Assembly: GCF_002091985.1 (NCBI RefSeq)
Contig: NZ_MKKX01000017.1
Coordinates: 372,001 to 436,000 of the forward strand
Source of the DNA: Rhodococcus sp. 1163
Lineage (GTDB): Bacteria > Actinomycetota > Actinomycetes > Mycobacteriales > Mycobacteriaceae
Direction: 5' to 3'
Length of the DNA stretch: 64,000 nucleotides
In this document: one piece after another, positions 20,725-29,310 of the stretch
Numbering within the stretch: the stretch's first letter is position 1
Layout: each line of letters starts with the position of its first letter
Notes under the pieces: generated by a model
Seen by the model: the letters and a program-made list of their open reading frames with translations, nothing else
Told to the model about the DNA's origin: nothing
Databases searched by the model: none
Made by a program: the position numbers and the translations under genes

Positions 20725-21051
20725 GTGACTGCAGGTGACTTCGATTTCGCGCACTCCGAGCAGGCGGCGAAAAGTAGACGAGACAAGGCGACAGCCCTCG
20801 CACGCTTCCTCTGGGAACGCGGCATCGACTCGGAGGAGCTTCTCGAGCTGACCGACGCCACTCGACGCAAGCTCGCCCGTGCAGCCGACATTTCGCCGCC
20901 GAGCACGATGGAGACGTGGACCATTGCCGCCGAGTTGGTGGACAGCAAGTGCGCGTGGGCGCTCGCGAACCCGAACCATCCCGCGGCCAAGCCGAAGCAT
21001 GCCGACGAGAAGATCATGTGGGTGAAACCGCCCATCACGCCATGGACCTAG
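20725..21051 (+). CDS. Conserved small actinobacterial protein
   Basis: 108 residues, helical N-terminal half with many charges (SEQAAKSRRDKATALARFLW), then PPSTMETWTIAAELVD and a Pro/Lys tail. GTG 20725 is 7 nt after TAGGGT (20712-20717), so leaderless. No recognised domain; resembles small conserved Mycobacteriales proteins of unknown role. Confidence 0.72.
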   Translation: MTAGDFDFAHSEQAAKSRRDKATALARFLWERGIDSEELLELTDATRRKLARAADISPPSTMETWTIAAELVDSKCAWALANPNHPAAKPKHADEKIMWVKPPITPWT

Positions 21052-21064
21052 GGCGGGCCGGAGC

Positions 21065-21496
21065 TCAATACTCCTCGAACGCGGACGCCTGAGCACGTTG
21101 CGTGGCCGTGGCCTGAGCATTCAGCCCGGTGCACCAACTCGGATACACCCGGAACCCACGCTTGCCCGGCCGCTTCCCTGAGGTGATGGCGAGTTCGGCA
21201 AGATGCGCGCGGGTGAACCGAAACACGCCGCGTCGGCCCCGTTTTTCCACGAAGACAAGCAGGCCCGCGGCCAGATCGTCTTCACCGAACGGCATCGTCG
21301 TTCCATCCGTGTCTCGCTGCCAGTAGCTGACGAAAGCGCCCGGCTTGGTCGGGGTGTTTCGCGCAGTCCGGATATGCCACGCCTCGTCGCAGATCTGGGC
21401 AATGCCCGACTCGTAGTCACTGTTGTGCATCTCGGGAGTCACCGCTGCGGCCAGCCCCACCTCGGCGGCATAGGCCTCGAACGCACTGAATTGCAC
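21065..21496 (-). CDS. MepB-family protein
   Basis: 143 residues with the MepB pattern: TPTKPGAFVSYWQRDTDGTT, MPFGEDD, VFRFTRAHLAELAI and GKRPGKRGFRVYPSW. MepB is named from the staphylococcal mepRAB locus; its activity is unknown. GTG 21496 is 6 nt from TAGCTT (reverse of 21503-21508), so leaderless. Confidence 0.88.
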   Translation of the reverse strand: MQFSAFEAYAAEVGLAAAVTPEMHNSDYESGIAQICDEAWHIRTARNTPTKPGAFVSYWQRDTDGTTMPFGEDDLAAGLLVFVEKRGRRGVFRFTRAHLAELAITSGKRPGKRGFRVYPSWCTGLNAQATATQRAQASAFEEY

Positions 21497-21541
21497 GCAG
21501 CCAAGCTACCTCACCCATCATCACTGCCCGAGGAAGCGCAC

Positions 21542-23368
21542 TCACTGGACGAGGCTGGTTTCCCACGCGTCGTGCAGTTCGGCGAACCTGCCGTGTCGGG
21601 CGATGAGTTGATCCGGAGTCCCATCCTCGACGATGTTGCCGTTATCCATCACCAGGACGCGATCGGCGATCGCAACTGTCGACAAGCGGTGCGCGATGAT
21701 CAACGCGGTCCGCCCCCTCAGAATCGTTTCGAGGGCGCGCTGCACCAATCGCTCGCTCGGGATGTCGAGGCTCGAGGTCGCCTCGTCGAGGACGATCACC
21801 GCTGGCGCGGCGAGGAACACTCGGGCGAACGCGACGAGTTGCCGCTGGCCTGAGCTGAGCCTGCCGCCTCGTTTTCGGACGTCGGTGTCGATTCCGTCGG
21901 GAAGTGTGGCGATGAACTCCGTGAGCCCGACGGCATCTGCTGCTGCCCGCACGTCCTCGTCGGTGGCGGTGGGCCTGCCGAGTCTGATGTTGTCGGCGAC
22001 CGAGCCGGAGAACAGGAACGATTCCTGGGTCACCATGACGATGTGCTCGCGCATGTTCTCGTCGTCGAGTCTGCGGAGGTCCACTCCGTCGAGGCTGACC
22101 GTGCCCTCTGTCGGATCGTAGAAGCGTGCGAGAAGCTTTGCGAGAGTGGACTTTCCTGCACCGGTCGCGCCGACCATCGCCACGACCTGTCCGGCCGGTA
22201 CGTGCAACGAGAATTCCGGCAGCACCACGCGGTCCGTGTTGTACGCGAACCGAACATGGCCGAAGTCGATGTCTCCCTGTGCAGAGCGGAGCAACACCGG
22301 ATCTTTGGGCGACTGCACCGACGGCTCCTCCTCGAGCACTCCGGAGATCTTCTCGAGTGCGGCCGCTGCGGACTGATACGAGTTGAACACCTGCGCCAAC
22401 TCGTCCAACGGTCCGTAGAACCGGCGCAGATACAGCACATACGCTGCGAGCACACCGATATCCATGTGGCCGTTGATCACCCGGTAACTACCGAACACCA
22501 CGATGATCACGAGCGTGAGATTGCCGATCCACCGAACGATGCCGGTGTAGCTCGCCATTCCGCGCAGCGCAGACGTCGTCGCGTCTCGGTATTCACTGTC
22601 CTCTACCTCGAGGATCGCATCGTTACGCTGCTCCCGGCGGAAAACCTGTACCGCGCGAATGCCACCCATCGACTCGACGAAATGGACGACGACCTTTGCA
22701 ATGGCCACCCGTGTGCGTCGATATCCGGTGCGCTGCTTGCGCTGCGACCACCGCGTCACCAGAACCAGCGGAACGAAGCCTGCCAGCACCACAAGTGCGA
22801 GCGGCATATCGAGATACACCAGAATGACCGCGATGGTGACGATCGACAGAACCGCGGACAAGGCGTCGTTCAAGGCACTTTCGAGCAACGTCTGCAGCGA
22901 TTCCACATCGCTGGTCAATCGCGAGATGAGCCGGCCAGAGGTGTACTTCTCGTGGAACGACAAGCTCAACTGCTGCGCGTGCACGAATACGCGTTTACGC
23001 AGATCGAACAGGATCGATTGGCTGAGCCGCCCGGACACGATCAGAAAAGTGTACGTGGTGATCGCACCGAGAACGCCGAATCCTATGTAGCCCAGTACCG
23101 TCCATACCAGCGGCATCCAGCGGCCGTCCTGTGCAGCGGAGATCCCGTTGTCGAGCGCGTATGCGATGAACAGTGGACCGGCGACGAACGCCAGGTTGTC
23201 CACGATGATGACCACCAGCGCCAGCAACGCCTGTTTCTTGTACGGCCGAACCAACGACGCCAAGAGTCGACGAGACCTCGCCGCCAGGACCAGGTTGCCC
23301 GTCGAATCGACATCGGAATCCTCGTTGCCGACGCCTCGCCAATCACCGACTCTCTGCTGCTCAGCCAT
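21542..23368 (-). CDS. ABC exporter subunit, consensus half of the second heterodimer
   Basis: 608 residues: hydrophilic N-terminus (1-40), six-helix membrane domain (about 45-330), then ATPase with Walker A GATGAGKST, signature RLSSGQRQL, Walker B VIVLDEATSSLD and H-loop IIAHRLST, all canonical. ATG 23368 overlaps the upstream gene by 8 bp (ATGGCTGA), giving coupled synthesis with its partner. Substrate unknown. Confidence 0.92.
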   Translation of the reverse strand: MAEQQRVGDWRGVGNEDSDVDSTGNLVLAARSRRLLASLVRPYKKQALLALVVIIVDNLAFVAGPLFIAYALDNGISAAQDGRWMPLVWTVLGYIGFGVLGAITTYTFLIVSGRLSQSILFDLRKRVFVHAQQLSLSFHEKYTSGRLISRLTSDVESLQTLLESALNDALSAVLSIVTIAVILVYLDMPLALVVLAGFVPLVLVTRWSQRKQRTGYRRTRVAIAKVVVHFVESMGGIRAVQVFRREQRNDAILEVEDSEYRDATTSALRGMASYTGIVRWIGNLTLVIIVVFGSYRVINGHMDIGVLAAYVLYLRRFYGPLDELAQVFNSYQSAAAALEKISGVLEEEPSVQSPKDPVLLRSAQGDIDFGHVRFAYNTDRVVLPEFSLHVPAGQVVAMVGATGAGKSTLAKLLARFYDPTEGTVSLDGVDLRRLDDENMREHIVMVTQESFLFSGSVADNIRLGRPTATDEDVRAAADAVGLTEFIATLPDGIDTDVRKRGGRLSSGQRQLVAFARVFLAAPAVIVLDEATSSLDIPSERLVQRALETILRGRTALIIAHRLSTVAIADRVLVMDNGNIVEDGTPDQLIARHGRFAELHDAWETSLVQ

Positions 23369-25166
23369 CGACAGATCCCGCTTCGATCGAACCCATGACG
23401 TGGCGGTACCTCGGCGACGACGCCAGAAGGCGCTCATGCGTCCCCTGCTCCACAATTCTTCCCTCCTCCAGATACAGCACCCGATCCGCGAGCGCAGCAG
23501 TCGACGGCCGGTGCGCGACCAGCAACGTCGTCGAATGAGTCAGGACGCGTCGTAGATCGTGTTGAACCAAAGCCTCGGTGTTGACGTCCAGGGCCGAGAG
23601 CGGGTCGTCGAGCACCAGAATTCGCGGCTTCCCGAGCACCGCCCGCGCCAGCGCCAATCGCTGACGCTGCCCACCGGACAGGCTCATACCCTGTTCCCCG
23701 ATTCGAGTGTCCAGCCCCCAGGGCAGCTCATCCACGAACTCGACGGCATGAGCGATCTGCAGCGCTTCCTCGACGTCGACATCCGATGCACCCGGCCGAC
23801 CGAGTGCGATGTTCTCGCGCACGCTCGCCGAGAACAGGACCGGATCCTCGAACGCAACCGACACCACCGAACGCAGGTCCTCGAGCGCCAACGTCCTGAT
23901 GTCGATACCGTCGATCGTGATCGCACCCGCCGTGACGTCGTAGAGTCGCGGCACCAAATTGGTCAGCGCAGTCTTCCCACTACCCGTCACCCCGACGAGC
24001 GCGACCGTCTCACCCGGTTCGATCCGGAAGTCGACATCGGTCAACAGAGGTGCCGACGCGTCGGGAAACGTGAAGCCGACGCCATGGAACGCCAACGTTC
24101 CATGCACGTCTTTCGGAAGCGGCACCGGCGCAACAGGTTCACTGATCGTCTCGGGTGTGTCCATGATTTCCCAGTAACGATCCGCGGCCGTGCGTGCATT
24201 GTTCAGCTCGGCGAGCAGGAATCCGAACGATTCGATGGGCCACAGCAGGAAAGACACGATGGCCATCGACGCGACCAACATTCCTGCTGTCATCGTGCCC
24301 GCCACGATCGAGTAGGTCCCGAAGGCGAGCATCAGCCCGATTCCGATCGGCGGGATGCCGACGATCAGCGACCACAGGATCGCGAGATATCGAACCTTTC
24401 GCAGTTCGGTGCCACGCAGCGTCGCTGCTTCGGAAAGGAATCTTCGGCCCAGATGCGCGCTCCGGCCGAACGCCTTGAGCACCCGGATTCCCTGAATGGA
24501 TTCCTCGACAGTGGTCGTGACATCGCCTGCCTGATCCTGCGCATTCCGCGCGAGAACGCGATAGAGCGACTCGAAACGCGCGCAGATGATCACGAGCGGA
24601 ACAGTCGTCACAGCCATGATGAGACCGAGCTGCCAGGATTGGACGAACAGAACGCCCAGCCCGACGACCAGCGTCACCGTGTTGATGATCAGAAAGGGAC
24701 CGATGAAGGCGACGAAACGTCGTAGCGCCGACAGGTCCGCTATCGCGCGTGAGAGCAACTGGCCGGATTCCCAGCCTTCGTGCGCGGACACCGACAGTCG
24801 CTGCAACTTCTCGAAGACCGTTGCACGTGCCGAAATCTCGAACTGACTCGACGGCCCGGACACCAGATAGCGTCGAATCCAGATACCCACGGCATCGATG
24901 GTGCCCAGCAGCAAAATCAATGCCGCAGGCCACCACACGCCCGCAACGTTGCCCTCGGTGATGGGGCCGTCGATGACGCCCTGGATCACGAGTGGAATCG
25001 CCAGCCCAGTGAGAGTCGCCACCAACGACACGGCGATCGAGACGAAAAAATACCACCGATACGGTGCAATGAACGGCAGAAAGCGTGCCAACGAACTGCG
25101 TTCCTCAGGATTCGAGGACGACGAATCGACCGTCCCTACCTCGGGCTCGAGCACACTCGTCGACAC
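23361..25166 (-). CDS. ABC exporter subunit, degenerate-site half of the second heterodimer
   Basis: 601 residues: six-helix membrane domain (about 35-330) then ATPase. Walker A GVTGSGKTA and signature SLSGGQRQRL are present; Walker B is ILVLDDPLSALD with Asp instead of the catalytic Glu, while the H-loop His (LVAHRPST) is kept. GTG 25166 has AAGGAG 7 nt upstream. First gene of the two-gene operon. Confidence 0.92.
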   Translation of the reverse strand: MSTSVLEPEVGTVDSSSSNPEERSSLARFLPFIAPYRWYFFVSIAVSLVATLTGLAIPLVIQGVIDGPITEGNVAGVWWPAALILLLGTIDAVGIWIRRYLVSGPSSQFEISARATVFEKLQRLSVSAHEGWESGQLLSRAIADLSALRRFVAFIGPFLIINTVTLVVGLGVLFVQSWQLGLIMAVTTVPLVIICARFESLYRVLARNAQDQAGDVTTTVEESIQGIRVLKAFGRSAHLGRRFLSEAATLRGTELRKVRYLAILWSLIVGIPPIGIGLMLAFGTYSIVAGTMTAGMLVASMAIVSFLLWPIESFGFLLAELNNARTAADRYWEIMDTPETISEPVAPVPLPKDVHGTLAFHGVGFTFPDASAPLLTDVDFRIEPGETVALVGVTGSGKTALTNLVPRLYDVTAGAITIDGIDIRTLALEDLRSVVSVAFEDPVLFSASVRENIALGRPGASDVDVEEALQIAHAVEFVDELPWGLDTRIGEQGMSLSGGQRQRLALARAVLGKPRILVLDDPLSALDVNTEALVQHDLRRVLTHSTTLLVAHRPSTAALADRVLYLEEGRIVEQGTHERLLASSPRYRHVMGSIEAGSVDG

Positions 25167-25317
25167 TTGAAACTCCTTCGCACTGTCAGAGGAATGGTTT
25201 CACTCCGCAGTTCTTCGACCAACCGATTTTCGGGCCGCCACATTCCACGGCATGAGAGCTCGTGCGCCTCACCGTGCGCCTCGCCTAACCTGTCGGAGGT
25301 CTCGAGTAACGTTCTCC

Positions 25318-25419
25318 ATGAATTTGGGTGTCGATCAGTTACAGAGTCCGATCAGTTTCAGAGTCCGATCAGTTACAAGAGTCCGATCAGTTTCAAGAAT
25401 CACAGAAGGGTGCCCGTGA
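25318..25419 (+). CDS. 33-codon upstream frame overlapping the methyltransferase start
   Basis: ATG 25318 opens a 33-residue frame that runs through four direct repeats and ends in TGA 25417-25419, which overlaps the methyltransferase GTG (GTGA). The product alternates short RVRSV-type motifs because of the repeats. The nearest GGAGG is about 18 nt upstream, too far for strong initiation. It may be a leader for translational coupling or only a chance frame. Confidence 0.3.
   Translation: MNLGVDQLQSPISFRVRSVTRVRSVSRITEGCP
25333..25403 (+). repeat. Four direct repeats upstream of the methyltransferase
   Basis: Units GATCAGTTACAGAGTCC (25333-25349), GATCAGTTTCAGAGTCC (25350-25366), GATCAGTTACAAGAGTCC (25367-25384) and a diverged GATCAGTTTCAAGAATCAC (25385-25403). 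They abut the methyltransferase ribosome site and look like operator copies. Confidence 0.9.
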
Positions 25420-26579
25420 GTTCACGATCGATGGTCGGGCTGTTCGCCGGGATCGGCGGGCTCGAGTTGGGGCTTTCGGAGCAAGGGTGGTCCACCGAAC
25501 TGCTGTGCGAGATCGACCCGGGAGCACAGGCCGTTCTCGGCGCTCGATTCCCCGATACTCCCGTGCACGGTGACGTGACGAAGTTGCGATCGTTGCCTTC
25601 GGGCACCGAGTTGGTCGCGGCGGGGTTCCCTTGCCAGGATCTGTCTCAGGCCGGCCTCACTGCGGGTATCACCGGATCTCGTTCCGGGCTCGTCGACGAG
25701 GTATTTCGCCTCGTCAAGCGACGTAAGGGACCGCGTTGGCTACTGATCGAGAATGTCCCCTTCATGCTGCAACTGAGCCGGGGCGCGGCGATGCGTCACA
25801 TCACCGACGCGTTGTCCGATCTCGGCTACACGTGGGCTTACCGCGTCGTTGACGCTCGGTCGTTCGGGCTTCCGCAGCGTCGCCAGCGGGTTTTGATGCT
25901 GGCCTCGCGCACCGAGGATCCGCGAGAGGTGCTGTTCGGGCAGGACGCGGGTCCCGTGCCCGAGGGCGACCCGAGTGAGCAGCCGTGTGGTTTCTACTGG
26001 ACCGAGGGCACCCGTGGGCTCGGTTGGGCCATCAATGCCGTCCCGACGCTCAAGGGCGGATCGTCGATCGGCATCGCCAGTCCACCTGCTATCCGGTTGC
26101 CGTCCGGGGAGATCGTGACGCCGGGCATCATCGGCGCCGAACGCCTGCAGGGCTTCGACCCGGATTGGACGGCGCCCGCGCTGTCGCTGCCCGGGGTACG
26201 GGCCGGCCATCGGTGGAAGCTCGTCGGCAATGCGGTCAGTGTGCGGATGGCGTCGTGGGTCGCCTCGCAGCTGGATCGGCCGCAGCCACACGACGACTCC
26301 GAGGACACCCCGCTTCTACCTGGGCAGGCCTGGCCGACGGCCGCCTGGGGACGCAACGGCTCTTCGTTCCGAGTCCACCGATCCACCTGGCCCGTGCACG
26401 AGCCGTACGAGGACCTCAGCGACTTCCTCGACGACTCTCGGCTGTTGTCCGCTCGGGCCACCGCGGGCTTCCTCAAGCGCGCGAAGATGGGCAACCTTCG
26501 ATTCGTTCCGGGTTTCCTCGACGACGTGGAGAGCCACCTCGACCGCATGGGCGGGCACCCCACACCTCGCGCCGCATGA
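25416..26579 (+). CDS. DNA (cytosine-5) methyltransferase of a type II restriction-modification system
   Basis: 387 residues. m5C methyltransferase motifs in order: I (FAGIGGLELG, residues about 8-17), IV (GFPCQDLSQAG with the catalytic Cys), VI (ENV), VIII (QRRQRV) and X (GNAVSV near 270), then an extra C-terminal region of about 110 residues. The target-recognition part lies between VIII and X and is short. GTG 25416 with GAAGGG 5 nt upstream is chosen; ATG 25431 is alternative. The ATGA at 26576 couples it to the endonuclease gene. The product protects host DNA; the target sequence cannot be read from the protein. Confidence 0.92.
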   Translation: MSSRSMVGLFAGIGGLELGLSEQGWSTELLCEIDPGAQAVLGARFPDTPVHGDVTKLRSLPSGTELVAAGFPCQDLSQAGLTAGITGSRSGLVDEVFRLVKRRKGPRWLLIENVPFMLQLSRGAAMRHITDALSDLGYTWAYRVVDARSFGLPQRRQRVLMLASRTEDPREVLFGQDAGPVPEGDPSEQPCGFYWTEGTRGLGWAINAVPTLKGGSSIGIASPPAIRLPSGEIVTPGIIGAERLQGFDPDWTAPALSLPGVRAGHRWKLVGNAVSVRMASWVASQLDRPQPHDDSEDTPLLPGQAWPTAAWGRNGSSFRVHRSTWPVHEPYEDLSDFLDDSRLLSARATAGFLKRAKMGNLRFVPGFLDDVESHLDRMGGHPTPRAA

Positions 26580-27415
26580 GCGATCACTTGTTTCCGGACC
26601 CCCCTGCGCTGGCGCGGCCATTGACGTTGGCCGGAGACAAGCCATCTCCGAGCGCAGACCGCAGCGACAAGAAGAACTACGCCCAACGCTTGTCGAACCA
26701 TCTCGCGCAGACGGTCGCCGACGCTTTGCGGCCCCACTATCCGGGAATCACTCCCGACGCGATGGGGATGGGCCAGGAAGCGCAGGTCGACGTCGCGAAG
26801 GGTCGTAAGAGACTCGACGTCAAGGCGCTCGACCCGACGCTGGGCCTGATTCTCTGTGTGTCGATCAAGACCTACAGCTTCCAGGACTACAGCCCGAGGA
26901 CCGGCAAGTTGGGGCGTTGGACCAAGAACATCGTCCGAAACGACCACGAACTGCGCGGTGAGGCGATGGTGTTGCATCAGCGCCAGCCGTACAGCGTCCT
27001 GATCGCGGTCATGTTCGAGCCGCTGTCGACGTGTGATGACGGGGATCCGGCGAAGGCGAGCGACATCGGCAAGTCCTCGTTCGCACATCATGTGACGACG
27101 CTGTCCAAACGATCCGGCCGCGGAAAGCGTCCGGTCGTCGGCGGGACCGGGAAAATGTGGGTCGATCTGGGCGCCGAGGACACTCGTTACGACCTGTTCG
27201 AGAAGGTGTTCATCGGCCTCTACGAGACGGACGGCCCCGATCGCGGTGAGGTTCGGTTCTTCGACGTCGACGAGTCCCCACCGCGGAACGGACGACCTTC
27301 CGACGCCCAGACATTGTCGTTCGATGAGTTCGTCGCTCTTGTGCACGGCGAGGTCGAGCGCAGAAACCGATTTGCGCCCACCTGGTCCGAACCCGAAGAC
27401 AGCGAAGACAGCTAG
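26576..27415 (+). CDS. Putative type II restriction endonuclease
   Basis: 279 residues, no close family that I recognise. A plausible PD-(D/E)XK-like core is KRLDVKALDPTLGLILCVS followed by IKT near residues 80-103 (Asp, then Ser-Ile-Lys in the second motif). Later parts (KNIVRNDHELRGEAMVLHQ, PYSVLIAVMFEPLS) are conserved-looking helix and strand. Calling it the endonuclease rests mainly on its 4-bp overlap with the methyltransferase and on Vsr following 5 bp later. It could instead be an accessory protein. Confidence 0.65.
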   Translation: MSDHLFPDPPALARPLTLAGDKPSPSADRSDKKNYAQRLSNHLAQTVADALRPHYPGITPDAMGMGQEAQVDVAKGRKRLDVKALDPTLGLILCVSIKTYSFQDYSPRTGKLGRWTKNIVRNDHELRGEAMVLHQRQPYSVLIAVMFEPLSTCDDGDPAKASDIGKSSFAHHVTTLSKRSGRGKRPVVGGTGKMWVDLGAEDTRYDLFEKVFIGLYETDGPDRGEVRFFDVDESPPRNGRPSDAQTLSFDEFVALVHGEVERRNRFAPTWSEPEDSEDS

Positions 27416-27420
27416 TTCAG

Positions 27421-27855
27421 GTGGCCGATCGTCCGCGCACCGATGCCGCAACCAGCGCGCGTCTGAGCAAGCAACGTCGGCGCGATACAGGCCCAGAGCT
27501 GGCGCTGCGTCGTGAACTCCATCGCCGTGGCCTGCGGTACTTCGTCGATCGGGCTCCGCTGAAAGGTTTACGTCGGCGCGCCGACGTCGTGTTCCCACGA
27601 CGCAAAGTAGCCGTGTACGTCGACGGTTGTTTCTGGCACAGCTGCCCTCTTCACGCCACCTCACCCCGCAACAACGCGCAGTGGTGGACCGACAAACTTG
27701 CCGCCAATGTCGTCCGCGACCGCGATACCGATGCCCGATTGGATGCTGCGGGGTGGACCGTCGTACGCGTATGGGAGCACGAGGTGGCCCGAGACGCAGC
27801 CGACAAGGTCACTCGGGCGCTCGACGAAGACGGCTCGGCGCCGCCGGAGAACTAG
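27421..27855 (+). CDS. vsr: Very-short-patch repair endonuclease (Vsr)
   Basis: 144 residues with the full Vsr pattern: RDTGPELALRRELHRRGLRY, RRADVVFPRRKVAVYVDGCF, WHSCP, WWTDKLAANVVRDR and GWTVVRVWEHE. Vsr nicks T:G mismatches made by deamination of 5-methylcytosine, so it accompanies m5C methyltransferases. GTG start 5 bp after the endonuclease stop, same operon. Confidence 0.93.
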   Translation: MADRPRTDAATSARLSKQRRRDTGPELALRRELHRRGLRYFVDRAPLKGLRRRADVVFPRRKVAVYVDGCFWHSCPLHATSPRNNAQWWTDKLAANVVRDRDTDARLDAAGWTVVRVWEHEVARDAADKVTRALDEDGSAPPEN

Positions 27856-27856
27856 A

Positions 27857-28522
27857 GTGGCGGGAGTGACGCGACGGAGAGCCACCACACTGATGGTGAT
27901 TTCGATAGTCGCCGGGCTGTTGTACTCGGCATGGGTGGCGGAGTTCTTCCTCGACACAGGATTGGATCCGGCGCACTCGTTTCTCAGTGAGCTCGATGCC
28001 GCGGATCAGCCTTACAAGGAGTTCTTCGGCACGGCCGATCTGATCACCGGGCTGCTCCTCGTCCTCGCCGCGGTCCTGGGGTTGTGGTGGATTCGACGAC
28101 ATCGCCTCACGACAGTCGGCTGGATCGCTCTCGGCATTTTCGGGATTGCCACGATCGCAGATTCCCAATTGCCGATCGAGTGTGTGGCCGAGAACGACCC
28201 CGGCTGCCCTGTCGAGCCGAGCGGTCTCTTTCCACAGTTGCACCACATTCATGCGCTCACCAGCACGATCGCAGTGTTTGCCGTGTTCACCGCCATGCTC
28301 GCGTTCACGATAGCGTCGTTTCGGTACCGGTCGATGCCGCTCTTGCGCACTGCTGGCACAGCGGTTCTGATCGTCACCTCGGTCGCGACGGCGTGGTTGA
28401 TGATCGCCGACAACCTGCCCGGTGAGTACGGCCTCGGTATCGCGCAGCGGATTCAAGTCGGGGGAATGTCGCTGTATCTCATAGTCCTCGGCGTAAGCGT
28501 AGGCCGCGATGGGGCTCGGTGA
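27857..28522 (+). CDS. DUF998-family membrane protein
   Basis: 221 residues with about six membrane helices (residues 12-30, 57-77, 85-105, 135-160, 168-190, 200-215). The HSFLSELDA motif after helix 1 is typical of DUF998. GTG 27857 follows GGAG at 8 nt and is 1 bp after the vsr stop, so it may ride on the restriction operon, though no functional link is known. GTG 27866 is a second choice. Confidence 0.83.
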   Translation: MAGVTRRRATTLMVISIVAGLLYSAWVAEFFLDTGLDPAHSFLSELDAADQPYKEFFGTADLITGLLLVLAAVLGLWWIRRHRLTTVGWIALGIFGIATIADSQLPIECVAENDPGCPVEPSGLFPQLHHIHALTSTIAVFAVFTAMLAFTIASFRYRSMPLLRTAGTAVLIVTSVATAWLMIADNLPGEYGLGIAQRIQVGGMSLYLIVLGVSVGRDGAR

Positions 28523-28583
28523 ACATGAAAGTTGTGTGCGGTTTGCCACCGAGAGTCGCTCTGAGAAGGTAGCTTTCCGGTGT

Positions 28584-28808
28584 ATGTCGGGAAAAGATCG
28601 AGCACTGGGCATCGTCCGAACTCATTGGATATCCATCGTCCTGGTGATTCTCGCGGCGGTATTCATCGCCCAGAACCGGTACAGCACCACCATCGAGCTG
28701 TTCTGGCTGAACGTCACCTCACCACTGTGGCTGATCCTGCTGGTGCTGTTCGCTGTCGGGTTCGCGGCAGGTCGCCTCAGTGCCGGGCGCAAGGTTCCGA
28801 AGAAATAG
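28584..28808 (+). CDS. LapA/DUF1049-like small membrane protein
   Basis: 74 residues, two membrane helices (about 13-32 and 42-64) with the LapA-type core RTHWISIVLVILAAVFIAQN and basic C-terminus. TAGCTT (28570-28575) lies 8 nt before the ATG, suggesting a leaderless start. Confidence 0.8.
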   Translation: MSGKDRALGIVRTHWISIVLVILAAVFIAQNRYSTTIELFWLNVTSPLWLILLVLFAVGFAAGRLSAGRKVPKK

Positions 28809-28818
28809 ACTCGGGCCC

Positions 28819-29310
28819 ATGTCGTTCACCGCCACCTCACTTGCCGGTACCAAGACCGAGCAGTACGCCCAATTGCTGCAGCAGGCTCGAGCACTGGTGT
28901 CCGGGGAGTCGGATCGGATCGCCAATGCCGCCAACATTTCGGCCCTGGTCTATCAGGCGCTCCCCGAGGTCAACTGGGTCGGTTTCTACCTGTACGACGG
29001 CGTCGAGCTGGTCGTCGGACCGTTTCAGGGGCAGCCTGCGTGTGTGCGGATCGCACTCGACAAAGGAGTGTGCGGGGCCGCAGCGACAACCCTCGAGACA
29101 CAGCGTGTCGAGGACGTCCATGCCTTCCCCGGACATATCGCCTGTGATGCTGCTACGCGATCGGAGTTGGTGGTTCCACTCAGCCGCGATGGCAAGTTGA
29201 TCGGAGTCTTCGACCTCGACAGCCCGAGACCGAATCGATTCGACGCCGACGATCAAGCCGGCCTCGAAGCACTGGCGCGAGTGTTTCTCTCCTCACTGGG
29301 CGAGCACTGA
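28819..29310 (+). CDS. msrC: Free methionine-(R)-sulfoxide reductase (GAF domain)
   Basis: 163 residues, a single GAF domain. The three fRMsr cysteines are in QPACVRI, KGVCGAA and HIACDAATRSELVVP, and WVGFY and GVFDLDSP match. It reduces free Met-R-sulfoxide in the cytosol. ATG 28819 is 7 nt after TAGACT (28806-28811). The 3' end overlaps the convergent dihydroxyacetone kinase gene by 18 bp. Confidence 0.92.
   Translation: MSFTATSLAGTKTEQYAQLLQQARALVSGESDRIANAANISALVYQALPEVNWVGFYLYDGVELVVGPFQGQPACVRIALDKGVCGAAATTLETQRVEDVHAFPGHIACDAATRSELVVPLSRDGKLIGVFDLDSPRPNRFDADDQAGLEALARVFLSSLGEH

Noticed and set aside
22043..23398. Long + strand open frame opposite the second ABC operon
   Set aside because: Antisense to a clear ABC exporter; composition is not protein-like.
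25333..25403. CRISPR-like array
   Set aside because: Repeats are directly adjacent with no unique spacers and there are no cas genes.
24780..25415. N-terminal extension of the methyltransferase
   Set aside because: The frame is open but lies antisense to the ABC gene and through the repeats; motif I begins right after the GTG at 25416, which has a ribosome site.
25994..27664. Open frame on the - strand across the methyltransferase, endonuclease and vsr genes
   Set aside because: The + strand genes have recognised motifs; this frame has none.
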